DNA of 64,000 bases from Muriicola jejuensis (lineage in GTDB: Bacteria > Bacteroidota > Bacteroidia > Flavobacteriales > Flavobacteriaceae). A program made the position numbers and the translations under genes. Positions 34,878-42,324 of this stretch are shown in pieces. The stretch is from positions 1,116,001 to 1,180,000 of the forward strand of contig NZ_JAABOP010000001.1 of the NCBI RefSeq assembly GCF_010671595.1, read 5' to 3'. The notes under the pieces are model-generated. The model was not told the DNA's origin. It made no database searches and saw only the letters and a list, made by a program, of their open reading frames with translations. Each line of letters starts with the position of its first letter. Positions within the stretch are counted from its first letter, which is position 1.

Positions 34878-35921
34878 ATGAGCACATTTTATTCCCTAAA
34901 GGTAGCTGAAGTGAAGCCTTTAACGCCGAATTCGGTTGCTATCTCGCTTCAGGTCCCGCAAGACCTAAAAGAAAAATTCAGGTTTCAGGCCGGACAGCAT
35001 CTCACCATCAAACAGAAGATCGATGGAAAAGAGGTTAGACGGTCCTATTCCATATCGAGCGATCCAAAAGAAGATGCGCTTACCATCGGCATTAAAAAAG
35101 TGGAGGATGGGGTGTTTTCGACCTGGGCCAACGAGCATATCAAGGTCGGCAACTCCCTCGAAGTGATGCCTCCAACCGGCCATTTTATCTATCCGCCAAA
35201 AGGGAATTCTAAACATATAGCTGCTTTTGCGGCCGGAAGCGGAATCACTCCCATTATGAGTATTGCGGTAAGTGTGCTGGATGCGGATCCTGGTAACACC
35301 TTTGTGCTGGTCTATGGGAACCAATCTCCTGAAGAAACCATGTATCTGGAGGATATACAGGCCCTGATCAGTAAATATACTAATCGGTTTTTTACTCAAT
35401 TTCTATATAGCAGAACGCGGGAAGACGATGCCCTGTTCGGCAGGATCGACGGGTCTATTGTAAACCTGATCACCAAAAATAAATTCAAGGATCGCTCCTT
35501 CGACCATTTCTACCTCTGTGGTCCCGAAGATATGATCAATACTGTGAAGGAAACCCTCAAAGAGAATGGGGTAGAGCAGGAAAAAATACATTTCGAGTTG
35601 TTTACCACCAGTCAGGAAGAGGACATCTCCGATCTCGAAGGACAAACCCAGGTGGAGGTCACCCTGGATGATGAGGTTTTTTCTCTTGTGATGGACAAAA
35701 AGAAGCTGGTCCTCGACGCCGTTCTGGAAGCAGATATCGATGCCCCCTACTCCTGCCAGGGCGGGGTCTGTAGTACCTGCATTGCGAGGGTTATCGAGGG
35801 CAAGGCTGAAATGGTAAAGAACCAGATCCTGACAGACAGCGAGATCGAAGAGGGATTTATCCTCACCTGCCAGTCGCACCCCCTGACCCCTACTTTGAAG
35901 ATCGATTACGATGATGTTTAA
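34878..35921 (+). CDS. PaaE-like ferredoxin reductase with C-terminal 2Fe-2S domain
   Basis: A 347-residue flavo-iron-sulfur oxidoreductase: FAD domain (about 1-105; RSYSISS flavin motif), NAD(P)H domain (about 110-230; AAGSGITPIMS and FYLCGPEDMI) and a plant-type 2Fe-2S ferredoxin domain (about 258-347) with cysteines in SCQGGVCSTC and LTCQS. It passes electrons from NAD(P)H to an oxygenase or similar partner. PaaE of the phenylacetyl-CoA epoxidase has this layout, but no paaABCD genes are near, so the partner is unknown. Start ATG at 34878 follows a good -7 element. Confidence 0.9.
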   Translation: MSTFYSLKVAEVKPLTPNSVAISLQVPQDLKEKFRFQAGQHLTIKQKIDGKEVRRSYSISSDPKEDALTIGIKKVEDGVFSTWANEHIKVGNSLEVMPPTGHFIYPPKGNSKHIAAFAAGSGITPIMSIAVSVLDADPGNTFVLVYGNQSPEETMYLEDIQALISKYTNRFFTQFLYSRTREDDALFGRIDGSIVNLITKNKFKDRSFDHFYLCGPEDMINTVKETLKENGVEQEKIHFELFTTSQEEDISDLEGQTQVEVTLDDEVFSLVMDKKKLVLDAVLEADIDAPYSCQGGVCSTCIARVIEGKAEMVKNQILTDSEIEEGFILTCQSHPLTPTLKIDYDDV

Positions 35922-35939
35922 AGGGAAGAGGGCCTGCCT

Positions 35940-36722
35940 TTAGTTCGCCAAATGGCTGTCGAGCACCCGGGAAGCGTGGTCATACCCGATCGTATAAGCC
36001 TTTTCAATGGCCTTCTTATCAAATACCCCTATGTGCTCCAACTCTACGGGCTCAAAAATGATGTCACAGCTTCTGATCTTCTGCCGGTTGATGGCATAGA
36101 CCATCAAACTAGTGGTTCTTGCAGCCAATTGCAAAGAAGAGCTTATTTCCTTTTTGGATACTTCTCTTACCAGGGACACATTGCTGCCAATGATGAAGTC
36201 GGCTTTCCCTTTCAGCGGTTCTGATGGAAAATTATTCATGATTCCCCCGTCTGCGTAAAGCATTTTGTTCATCTCAACCGGACTGAATACCGGAGGAAGG
36301 GCAGCCGAAGCGAGCAATGGCATGATCAGCTCCCCTTTCGAGAATACTTCTTCGACACCTTTCTGCAAATTCGTGGCAATTACATATAATTCCTTGTGGA
36401 GGGATTCAAAATCCGCAAAGGGGATGTATTCCTTAAAAATGGGGTAGTAACGCTCTGTATCTACCAACCCCGGTTTATTAATGGTCAGGAAGTTGTATTT
36501 GAAAAGGGGAGTCTCCTTAAAGAAGGCAAGCATGTCCTTCAGGTCGCTCTTACCGGCATAAAGGGCTCCCACAAGGGCCCCTACACTGCTGCCGGAAATC
36601 ACAGATGCCTCAATCCCGCGCTCTTCCAGGGCTTTGAGCATTCCAATATGACCCATACCCCTAACCCCGCCCCCGGAGAGGACCATGCCTACGGTCTTGT
36701 TGTTTAAATCGGACAGAATCAT
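35940..36722 (-). CDS. Patatin-like phospholipase family protein
   Basis: A 260-residue Ser/Asp-dyad lipid acyl hydrolase of the patatin family. The oxyanion motif GGGVRGMGHIG (about 16-26), nucleophile elbow GSSVG (about 44-48) and the dyad Asp in DGGIMNNFP (about 155) are intact. There is no signal peptide, so it is probably cytoplasmic and acts on membrane lipids or acyl chains. ATG at 36722 is used; TTG at 36725 is in frame just before it. It has a -7 element TAGCTTTG, and a palindrome resembling the TetR operator lies about 60 nt further upstream. Confidence 0.92.
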   Translation of the reverse strand: MILSDLNNKTVGMVLSGGGVRGMGHIGMLKALEERGIEASVISGSSVGALVGALYAGKSDLKDMLAFFKETPLFKYNFLTINKPGLVDTERYYPIFKEYIPFADFESLHKELYVIATNLQKGVEEVFSKGELIMPLLASAALPPVFSPVEMNKMLYADGGIMNNFPSEPLKGKADFIIGSNVSLVREVSKKEISSSLQLAARTTSLMVYAINRQKIRSCDIIFEPVELEHIGVFDKKAIEKAYTIGYDHASRVLDSHLAN

Positions 36723-36736
36723 CAAAATATGCTATT

Positions 36737-36744
36737 CAAAGCTA
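36737..36744 (-). promoter_or_regulatory. -7 promoter element for the patatin gene
   Basis: The minus strand reads TAGCTTTG, an exact TAnnTTTG, 14 nt before the patatin ATG. The nearest TTG is too close (11-nt spacer) to be a normal -33 element. Confidence 0.4.
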
Positions 36745-36783
36745 CACATTAAAGTCAATTTTCTCCCATAGGAACTTCGCCTT

Positions 36784-36803
36784 AACCGACTGTCTGGTCT
36801 GTT
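36784..36803. promoter_or_regulatory. Operator-like dyad A (TetR type)
   Basis: AACCGACT-GTCT-GGTCTGTT shares the pattern AACNGACN-N4-GGTNNGTN with the strong palindrome upstream of tetR at 38676-38695 (7 of 8 matches in the left arm, 6 of 8 in the right). It lies about 60 nt upstream of the patatin start. Assignment to the TetR regulator is inference. Confidence 0.3.
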
Positions 36804-36908
36804 TAATGAAACGGAAGTAGACACATGCATCCCAAAAATTACCCTTTACCTGATTATCTGATCATTCGTCAGCTATTAAACTTCCAGCCTTTTCAAAATT
36901 AAATGTAA

Positions 36909-36928
36909 AACTGACCGGCTGGTTGGTT
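36909..36928. promoter_or_regulatory. Operator-like dyad B (TetR type)
   Basis: AACTGACC-GGCT-GGTTGGTT matches the tetR-proximal palindrome at 7 of 8 left-arm and 6 of 8 right-arm positions. It lies in the long leader region of the AhpD-like and arsS genes, about 230 nt upstream. Confidence 0.3.
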
Positions 36929-37160
36929 CTCCCCACTGATTCATAGACCTGCAAATCTTATAAGATCCTCTTCCTGATTTAATATAAATTGACCTGCCTA
37001 CCTGATCATTTCGTTGTAAGTTTGGCAAATTTCGTCGACGAAACAGATACCTTTGAAAAGTCATTGAAGTTCCTTTGGGGATCTTTCATCCTTTAAGACG
37101 GAATGACAATGAGAATCATGGAATTCATTATTTAGAAGAGATTTAATTTAAGTGTACCTA

Positions 37161-37496
37161 ATGGCAAATTCTTACTACGACCCGGCGGACCTGAGAAAGT
37201 TCGGAAAGATCACGGAATGGAGCGAAGAACTGGGGACCAAGTTCTTTGATTACTACAATAAGGTATTTGAGGAAGGGGCGCTTTCCGCCAGGGAAAAATC
37301 CCTGATCGCCCTGGCCGTGGCCCATGTGGTTAAATGCCCGTATTGTATCGATGCCTATACAAAGGACGGCCTTCAGCGAGGTATTACCAAGGAGGAGATG
37401 ATGGAGGCCGTTCACGCAGGTGCGGCTATAGAAAGTGGTGCCACCCTTGTTCATGGGGTACAAATGATGAACAAATACAATAAGTTGAGTATGTAA
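37161..37496 (+). CDS. Arsenosugar biosynthesis-associated AhpD-like protein
   Basis: A 111-residue carboxymuconolactone decarboxylase/AhpD-fold protein with the redox motif CPYCIDAY (about residues 58-65) preceded by the conserved His in AVAHVVK. Proteins of this subgroup sit directly before arsS in arsenosugar loci and are annotated as peroxidase-like. The reaction is unknown; the CxxC pair suggests thiol-disulfide chemistry on peroxides or arsenicals. ATG at 37161 (MANSYYDP) is preferred to a GTG at 37152. arsS follows after 49 nt containing a hairpin. Confidence 0.88.
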   Translation: MANSYYDPADLRKFGKITEWSEELGTKFFDYYNKVFEEGALSAREKSLIALAVAHVVKCPYCIDAYTKDGLQRGITKEEMMEAVHAGAAIESGATLVHGVQMMNKYNKLSM

Positions 37497-37497
37497 G

Positions 37498-37529
37498 CAG
37501 GATTTCGGCCATAAATTGGCCTCTTCCTG
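37498..37529 (+). other. Intercistronic hairpin between the AhpD-like gene and arsS
   Basis: GGCC (37507-37510) pairs with GGCC (37518-37521), and outside it CAGGA (37498-37502) pairs with TCCTG (37525-37529) across small internal loops. There is no T-tract, so it is not a standard terminator. It may act as an RNA-processing or stability element between the two cistrons. Confidence 0.3.
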
Positions 37530-37545
37530 TCATGAAATCAGATGA

Positions 37546-38601
37546 ATGGCTACGAAATCATTAAAAGCCAGGCATAAAGCCCTGGCGGATAATCACAGGC
37601 AACTGGAAATTCTGAACGGAGGAATTTTTGATGAAGGACTTTTGCCTTATTTCAAGGACAAGATCGCAGAGACGGGGCAGTTTCCCCTCAAACCCAAACG
37701 GCTCGAGATCCTTCAGATAAATGTAGGATACATGTGCAACCAGGTCTGTGAGCATTGTCATGTGGATGCTGGACCGGACCGAAAGGAGATCATGACCCGG
37801 GAAACCATGGGCTTATGTCTGGAAGTGATCAGGAATACGGGGGCACATACCCTTGACCTCACCGGCGGAGCTCCCGAAATGAATCCCGATTTTCGCTGGT
37901 TTGTGGAAGAAGCCGCCAAAGCGGGCATTCAGGATTTTATTGTAAGATCCAACCTGACCATCATCAAGGCCAATAAGAAATATCACGACCTGCCTGAGTT
38001 CTTTAAAAAATACAATATACACGTCGTGTCTTCCATGCCCCATTATACAAGGGGTAAAACCGACAAGCAAAGGGGGAATGGGGTTTTTGACAAATCCATT
38101 TCTGCCTTGCAGGAACTGAACGCAGTAGGGTACGGCATGCCGGACAGTCCACTGAGGCTCGATCTGGTCTACAACCCATCAGGAGCTTACCTGCCTGCAG
38201 ACCAGGCAGCTTTGGAAAGGGATTTTAAGAAAGCCCTGCGGGAGGACTTTAACATTTATTTCCACAACCTTTTTGCCATCACTAATTTGCCTATATCCCG
38301 TTTCCTCGATTATCTGATCGCCTCAGAAAATTACGAGGATTACATGTATTCACTGGTGGAGGCGTATAATCCGGCAGCGGTACAGAATGTGATGTGCACC
38401 AATACCATATCGGTAAGCTGGGATGGATGGCTGTATGATTGCGATTTTAACCAGATGCTAGATCTTAAGGTGGCCAGCAAGGTCAAACACATACGCGACT
38501 ACAATGAGGATCTCCTCAATGATCGCAAGATCGTTATTTCCCAGCACTGTTATGGTTGTACGGCTGGTGCTGGCAGTAGTTGTCAGGGAGTGGTCGCATA
38601 A
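37546..38601 (+). CDS. arsS: Arsenosugar biosynthesis radical SAM protein ArsS
   Basis: A 351-residue radical SAM enzyme. The 4Fe-4S motif CxxxCxxC reads CNQVCEHCH (about 63-71), followed by DLTGGAPEMNP (GGE-like SAM-binding region), and a Cys-rich C-terminus CYGCTAGAGSSC. ArsS joins the 5'-deoxyadenosyl group to dimethylated arsenic on the way to oxo-arsenosugars; its substrate is normally made by the methyltransferase ArsM, which is not in this window. Adjacent cysteines MCTNTISVSWDGWLYDCDF near 285 fit an auxiliary site. Start ATG 37546; another ATG 4 nt upstream is out of frame. Confidence 0.92.
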   Translation: MATKSLKARHKALADNHRQLEILNGGIFDEGLLPYFKDKIAETGQFPLKPKRLEILQINVGYMCNQVCEHCHVDAGPDRKEIMTRETMGLCLEVIRNTGAHTLDLTGGAPEMNPDFRWFVEEAAKAGIQDFIVRSNLTIIKANKKYHDLPEFFKKYNIHVVSSMPHYTRGKTDKQRGNGVFDKSISALQELNAVGYGMPDSPLRLDLVYNPSGAYLPADQAALERDFKKALREDFNIYFHNLFAITNLPISRFLDYLIASENYEDYMYSLVEAYNPAAVQNVMCTNTISVSWDGWLYDCDFNQMLDLKVASKVKHIRDYNEDLLNDRKIVISQHCYGCTAGAGSSCQGVVA

Positions 38602-38675
38602 GGCCATCCTTTATTCAGGATGATATGTCCTCATGGGGTCTTTAAAGCTCCTTTTTACCCTTCATCGAGAAAAAA

Positions 38676-38695
38676 AACCGACCAAGTGGTCGGTC
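38676..38695. promoter_or_regulatory. TetR-type operator C (strong palindrome)
   Basis: ACCGACCA-AG-TGGTCGGT (38677-38694) is a perfect 8-bp inverted repeat with a 2-nt centre, the kind of site bound by many TetR family dimers. It lies 150 nt upstream of the tetR start and 75 nt after arsS. Confidence 0.65.
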
Positions 38696-38803
38696 AGCTA
38701 TTGCCAAATTCGGGTATTTCATCCGTTTTTTGACTTCTTATCGATTTTTTAGGGGGCTTCACCCTATACTCCTAAGTAAAAATGAGGTTCGGGGGTTCTT
38801 TGT

Positions 38804-38823
38804 AACAGACCACAAGGTCTTTT
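38804..38823. promoter_or_regulatory. Operator-like dyad D near the tetR start
   Basis: AACAGACC-ACAA-GGTCTTTT carries the same GACC-N4-GGTC core as operator C, with an inner perfect inverted repeat AGACC/GGTCT. It is 20 nt before the tetR ATG, a good place for autorepression. Confidence 0.45.
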
Positions 38824-38843
38824 TACCCCTAAACCCAAATCTT

Positions 38844-39458
38844 ATGGACAAGAATCTCAAACGCATGGCTACCATGCACCGGATGCAGGCAAAAGGCCTG
38901 GAATTATTTTACAAAAAAGGATTTTATAACACCAGTATTGATGACATCTTGAAAGAACTCTCCCTGTCTAAAGGGGCTTTCTATTATCACTTCCAATCCA
39001 AAGAGGATTTTTTTATTAGTATCATTCAAAACCTGATAGTCAGGAAGGTTTACAGTATGCTCATCGAACCCATTGAGGGTGAATCAGATCCCTTAGTAGC
39101 CATAGAGCATTGTTTTGAGAATGCCTTGTCGACCGCCGAACACAACGAATTCGATTACGGTTTTGTTCTGGGGAATTTCATCAACGAGTTCAACGGCAGA
39201 AATGACGAAATCTCAAAATATTTAAGGGACATTTATAAAGTTTGGGAAGTGAACCTGGTTACTACACTGCAAAAGGGTAAAACGGACGGTTTCGTGCCAA
39301 GGCATTTAGACAGTGAAGGGGTTGCAGCCTATCTCATCTCTTCTTATATGGGGATACGTATGCTGATGGTGGAGGGTAACAATAAAAACTTGTCCTACCA
39401 TTTTATGCAGCAGACAAGACAGTACCTGAAATCCCTTGCAGTAACCAGGCTGGTGTAG
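38844..39458 (+). CDS. TetR/AcrR family transcriptional regulator
   Basis: A 204-residue repressor. The N-terminal helix-turn-helix (about 15-55; GLELFYKKGFYNTSIDDILKEL then SLSKGAFYYHFQSKEDFF) is standard TetR; the C-terminal ligand-binding domain is unassigned. ATG at 38844 (MDKNLKRMATMHRM) fits; the frame is open to 38730, but that part overlaps the operator region. Operators C and D upstream indicate autoregulation, and related dyads near the patatin and arsenosugar genes suggest wider local targets. The inducer is unknown. It converges with the GT9 gene at a 2-nt gap. Confidence 0.92.
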   Translation: MDKNLKRMATMHRMQAKGLELFYKKGFYNTSIDDILKELSLSKGAFYYHFQSKEDFFISIIQNLIVRKVYSMLIEPIEGESDPLVAIEHCFENALSTAEHNEFDYGFVLGNFINEFNGRNDEISKYLRDIYKVWEVNLVTTLQKGKTDGFVPRHLDSEGVAAYLISSYMGIRMLMVEGNNKNLSYHFMQQTRQYLKSLAVTRLV

Positions 39459-39460
39459 AC

Positions 39461-40507
39461 CTACTCGCCCATTAAGGCTGTGATCCGATTAATAACAATT
39501 TCAGGCTCGATGGTTTGCATGACTTGTTCATAACCCTTTGGATACTTGTTCCCATACACAGAAGTTGGAATCATGGGATATTTACCTCTGTCTGCCATGA
39601 TACTGTTCTCCATAGGTTGCCCATAAGGAGTAAACCCTGCATAAGGATGTGTGATACCCCATAAGGTCAGGGTAGGAATCCCGAACATGGCAGCCAGATG
39701 ACCATTTCCACTGTCCATGGATACCATGAGGTCTAAATGGGAGATCAGTTCGAGTTCCTGCTCAAAGGAAAGACGGCCTGCAGGAGAAGAACAATGCTCG
39801 AAATGCGACTCAAACTCCTCTAAATGAGCGATCTCTTCAGAGCCACCGCCGAAAAGCAATATTTTATACTTATTGGTATTATTTAAATATTCCAGGACCT
39901 GTTCCATGAGGTCTAGAGGATACATCTTACCTTGAAATGCCGCGAAAGGTGCTATACCGATCAGTTTTTTACTTTCTTTGAACGCGTACTCTTCAGCCGC
40001 TTTCGAAGCACTGCGCCTTGCCAGTGTGTCTACCGGTTTTAATTCAACGGAATATCCCATCTTGCGGAAAACGTCGGCATATCGTTCGTGGGTCGACTTT
40101 AGAGGGGATATATCCTTCTCCTTCCAGCGGGTCAGGTTCCTTTTTTCCTTCCTTCCCTTGTTGAGCTGAATAAAAGGAAGGCCGGTCCCGAAAAAGAAAA
40201 GCCGCAAGATCTTTGTTCGTAACACATTGTGCAGGTCGGCAATTCCGGAAATGGAGTCTTTTTTAAGCGTTTTAGCAAGCCTGTAAATTCCGGGGATTCC
40301 TCTGTGCTTATTCTTTAGGTCGGCCGCAATCACCTCTATATTAGGTATATCCTTAAAGATGGGTGTAAAAAAAGGCCTTGTCAGGATCCGAAGTTTGAGT
40401 TGGGGATTCAGGCGCAGCAGAGACAGCAAGACAGGTACGGTCATAGCGACATCGCCCATGGCTGATAGTCTGATCACCAGAAGGGTATCACCCTTGTTTT
40501 TGTCCAC
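39461..40507 (-). CDS. Glycosyltransferase family 9 (heptosyltransferase-like)
   Basis: A 348-residue GT9 enzyme, the family of ADP-heptose:LPS heptosyltransferases, acting at the cytoplasmic face of the inner membrane on lipid A-core. The opening LLVIRLSAMGDVAMTVPVL and the C-terminal SMDSGNGHLAAMFGIPTLTLWG (split here as SMDSGNGHLAAM and FGIPTLTLWG) are diagnostic. It overlaps the upstream DUF4254 gene by 20 nt, a pairing frequent in Bacteroidota and indicating a shared role in lipopolysaccharide core synthesis. Confidence 0.92.
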   Translation of the reverse strand: MDKNKGDTLLVIRLSAMGDVAMTVPVLLSLLRLNPQLKLRILTRPFFTPIFKDIPNIEVIAADLKNKHRGIPGIYRLAKTLKKDSISGIADLHNVLRTKILRLFFFGTGLPFIQLNKGRKEKRNLTRWKEKDISPLKSTHERYADVFRKMGYSVELKPVDTLARRSASKAAEEYAFKESKKLIGIAPFAAFQGKMYPLDLMEQVLEYLNNTNKYKILLFGGGSEEIAHLEEFESHFEHCSSPAGRLSFEQELELISHLDLMVSMDSGNGHLAAMFGIPTLTLWGITHPYAGFTPYGQPMENSIMADRGKYPMIPTSVYGNKYPKGYEQVMQTIEPEIVINRITALMGE

Positions 40508-41096
40508 GTAGAACAGGGTTTAGCTCGTCATCGTTGTACATCTTCATCTGTTTATATACCTTCATGTATTTCCTTCCGGCCTCGATATCCGCTAAAAGTT
40601 GGTCTATTGCTGTAGACAAATCTTTTTTCTGTTCGAGGAGAACAGCGAGTTTCTGTCTGCACGCCTGCAAATGTTCCTCCTTCGCATCTTTTCTTTGCGT
40701 TTCCTCTTTCATGTGATAGATCTTTAGGGCGAGGATAGAAAGGCGATCTATAGCCCAGGCAGGGGATTCCGTGTTGATCGTGGCATCCTCCTTTACTTCG
40801 ACCTTCGCATACTTCTGGAGGAAATAGCTGTCTATGTACTCCACCAGATCCGTCCTTTCCTGGTTGCTAGCATCGATCTTGCGTTTGAGTACCAGGGCAG
40901 CTCCTGGTTCAATATCCGGATCCCTTATCAGGTCCTCATAATGCCACTGAACCGTGTCTATCCAATTTTTTCGGTAGAGGAGGTGAGCGATCTCGCCTGC
41001 GGTATACGGGTTGATGAATTCCTGATCCACCCGGTCCTTCACGTGGTATTTAACAATACTTTCCTCAAATATCCTGAAAGCCTCTTTACTGAACAT
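40488..41096 (-). CDS. DUF4254 family protein
   Basis: A 202-residue soluble, mainly helical protein of the DUF4254 family (INPYTAGEIAHLLYRKNWID; VQWHYEDLIRDP). No catalytic motif is evident and function is unknown. Members are usually next to heptosyltransferase-type genes, and here the end overlaps a GT9 gene by 20 nt, so a role in lipopolysaccharide assembly is a fair guess. ATG at 41096 is preferred to an in-frame TTG at 41114. Confidence 0.85.
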   Translation of the reverse strand: MFSKEAFRIFEESIVKYHVKDRVDQEFINPYTAGEIAHLLYRKNWIDTVQWHYEDLIRDPDIEPGAALVLKRKIDASNQERTDLVEYIDSYFLQKYAKVEVKEDATINTESPAWAIDRLSILALKIYHMKEETQRKDAKEEHLQACRQKLAVLLEQKKDLSTAIDQLLADIEAGRKYMKVYKQMKMYNDDELNPVLRGQKQG

Positions 41097-41123
41097 AGGC
41101 GTGCTTTTTTGCAAAGGTATCCT

Positions 41124-42062
41124 TTATTTAGAAAGTAGCTCGAGGGTAAAAATGAAAAATGCACTAAGTATAGCGCCCGCCAGCACCATTTCCCGAATGT
41201 TTTCCCGCTTGATCATCTCTATATATTTCCCCAGGAAAACGGCAGCAGGGAAGAATGTGATCAGTACGGGAAATTTATCTGATGTCAGGGACAACAAGAC
41301 AACGATGATGCTCAAAAGGAAGTAAATAGAGACAACCCTCAGATTAATGATCCTGCCCAGACCCAGTTTGCCGGATTTCAGGAATACTGCCATCGCCGTA
41401 ATCGAAATCACCAGTACGAAAATGATCAGCTTTGTATTTCTTGTCCAGTCGCGTAACAGAAGGTCCCATTCCCCAATACGGAAGTTGTAGTGCTTAGAAA
41501 AAAACCCTTCGGTATTACTGAGGATGAGTATAGCTTTCCAGATCAATAAAAAAGCGATGGCGCCGGCGATTGGGACAAACCAGTTCTTTAGATTCTTAGG
41601 TTCGTATATATAGATGGCGATATAGACCAGGAAGAGGAAAATAGCAGCCCATCCAAAGAAGATACTGGAGGCCAGCACCCATAGGGTGGCATCGAGGATC
41701 TTGAGTTTTATATTCTTGAGGGTGCGCATGCTGATGAGCCTTCTGCATGCCAGGACGAGGAAGAAATTACACCCAATGGCATTGGTGTCTCTTACAGAGG
41801 CAGGAAATAGAAAAACTAAAATGACAAAAAAGAGGGCCACATAGGCATTGGTGTTCGAAATCTGGTTTCTGTTTACCACAAAATCGATCACCAGGACCGA
41901 AAACAAGAACAGAAGAAGGATAAAAATCTGGTAAACCCAATCCGACGGATCAGAGGATCTTCCTTCCGTCGAAAAAAAGACAATTCCGTAAAGGAGAGAG
42001 AGCAGGCCGAGGAGAATTACGTAGTTTATAGGTTTTGTTTTGCCAAAAATGCCTGAAATCAT
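41124..42062 (-). CDS. DUF6427 multi-pass membrane protein
   Basis: A 312-residue inner-membrane protein with about nine to ten hydrophobic helices, of the DUF6427 family found in flavobacteria. It opens MISGIFGKTKPINYVILL and has few charged residues. No function is known. Its topology resembles O-antigen polymerase or mannosyltransferase-like proteins, and the neighbouring DUF4254 and GT9 genes point to envelope glycan synthesis. It is divergent from the DUF6341 gene. Confidence 0.83.
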   Translation of the reverse strand: MISGIFGKTKPINYVILLGLLSLLYGIVFFSTEGRSSDPSDWVYQIFILLLFLFSVLVIDFVVNRNQISNTNAYVALFFVILVFLFPASVRDTNAIGCNFFLVLACRRLISMRTLKNIKLKILDATLWVLASSIFFGWAAIFLFLVYIAIYIYEPKNLKNWFVPIAGAIAFLLIWKAILILSNTEGFFSKHYNFRIGEWDLLLRDWTRNTKLIIFVLVISITAMAVFLKSGKLGLGRIINLRVVSIYFLLSIIVVLLSLTSDKFPVLITFFPAAVFLGKYIEMIKRENIREMVLAGAILSAFFIFTLELLSK

Positions 42063-42074
42063 CCCCGGATTTTA

Positions 42075-42082
42075 TATTTTTG
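42075..42082 (+). promoter_or_regulatory. -7 promoter element for DUF6341
   Basis: TATTTTTG matches TAnnTTTG exactly, 20 nt before the ATG at 42103 and only 12 nt from the divergent DUF6427 start. No -33 TTG is visible at normal spacing. Confidence 0.45.
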
Positions 42083-42102
42083 TCCTCGTAAATATAACCA
42101 AG

Positions 42103-42324
42103 ATGAGCTCATTTTTTTACGGCATAGAAGATTTATTCGTCAACCACCTGTTCTGGCCTTACGATTTTTTCAGGTTCATGCAGAACTGGTGGACCTCCAA
42201 TACCGTCAACTGGTTATTTATGGCTATAGGGCTGGTTGCCATGGTATACTGGCTGTTACAATTGAAGAAATTCAATGACAATCAGGAAGAGGATAAGACC
42301 ATCACCTCCCATTCCTACTTATAG
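42103..42324 (+). CDS. DUF6341 small membrane protein
   Basis: A 73-residue protein with one clear membrane helix (about 38-56; NWLFMAIGLVAMVYWLLQL) and a conserved N-terminus MSSFFYGIEDLFVNHLF. This matches the flavobacterial DUF6341 family, which databases have sometimes labelled uracil phosphoribosyltransferase; the sequence is far too short for that and has no nucleotide-binding motif. Start ATG at 42103; the frame extends to 42040 but that part covers the promoter and the divergent gene. It overlaps the purD stop by 6 nt. Confidence 0.85.
   Translation: MSSFFYGIEDLFVNHLFWPYDFFRFMQNWWTSNTVNWLFMAIGLVAMVYWLLQLKKFNDNQEEDKTITSHSYL

Larger units (their letters stand above)
36723..37160. other. 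438-nt divergent intergenic region, patatin to arsenosugar genes
   Basis: I find no credible gene on either strand. The region contains the patatin -7 element (36737-36744), two degenerate dyads of the TetR operator type (36784-36803 and 36909-36928) and a near-repeat of CTGATCATTCGT (36858-36869) as CTGATCATTTCGT (37002-37014). No clear TAnnTTTG element precedes the AhpD-like gene. The size and density of dyads suggest that this is a regulatory region for two divergent promoters. Confidence 0.55.

Noticed and set aside
36858-37014. Possible direct repeat (CTGATCATTCGT and CTGATCATTTCGT) as CRISPR or attachment site
   Set aside because: Only two imperfect copies, about 145 nt apart, with no integrase, cas gene or tRNA nearby.
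38602-38672. Hairpin CATCCT/AGGATG after arsS as terminator
   Set aside because: A 6-bp stem without a following T-tract; too weak to call.
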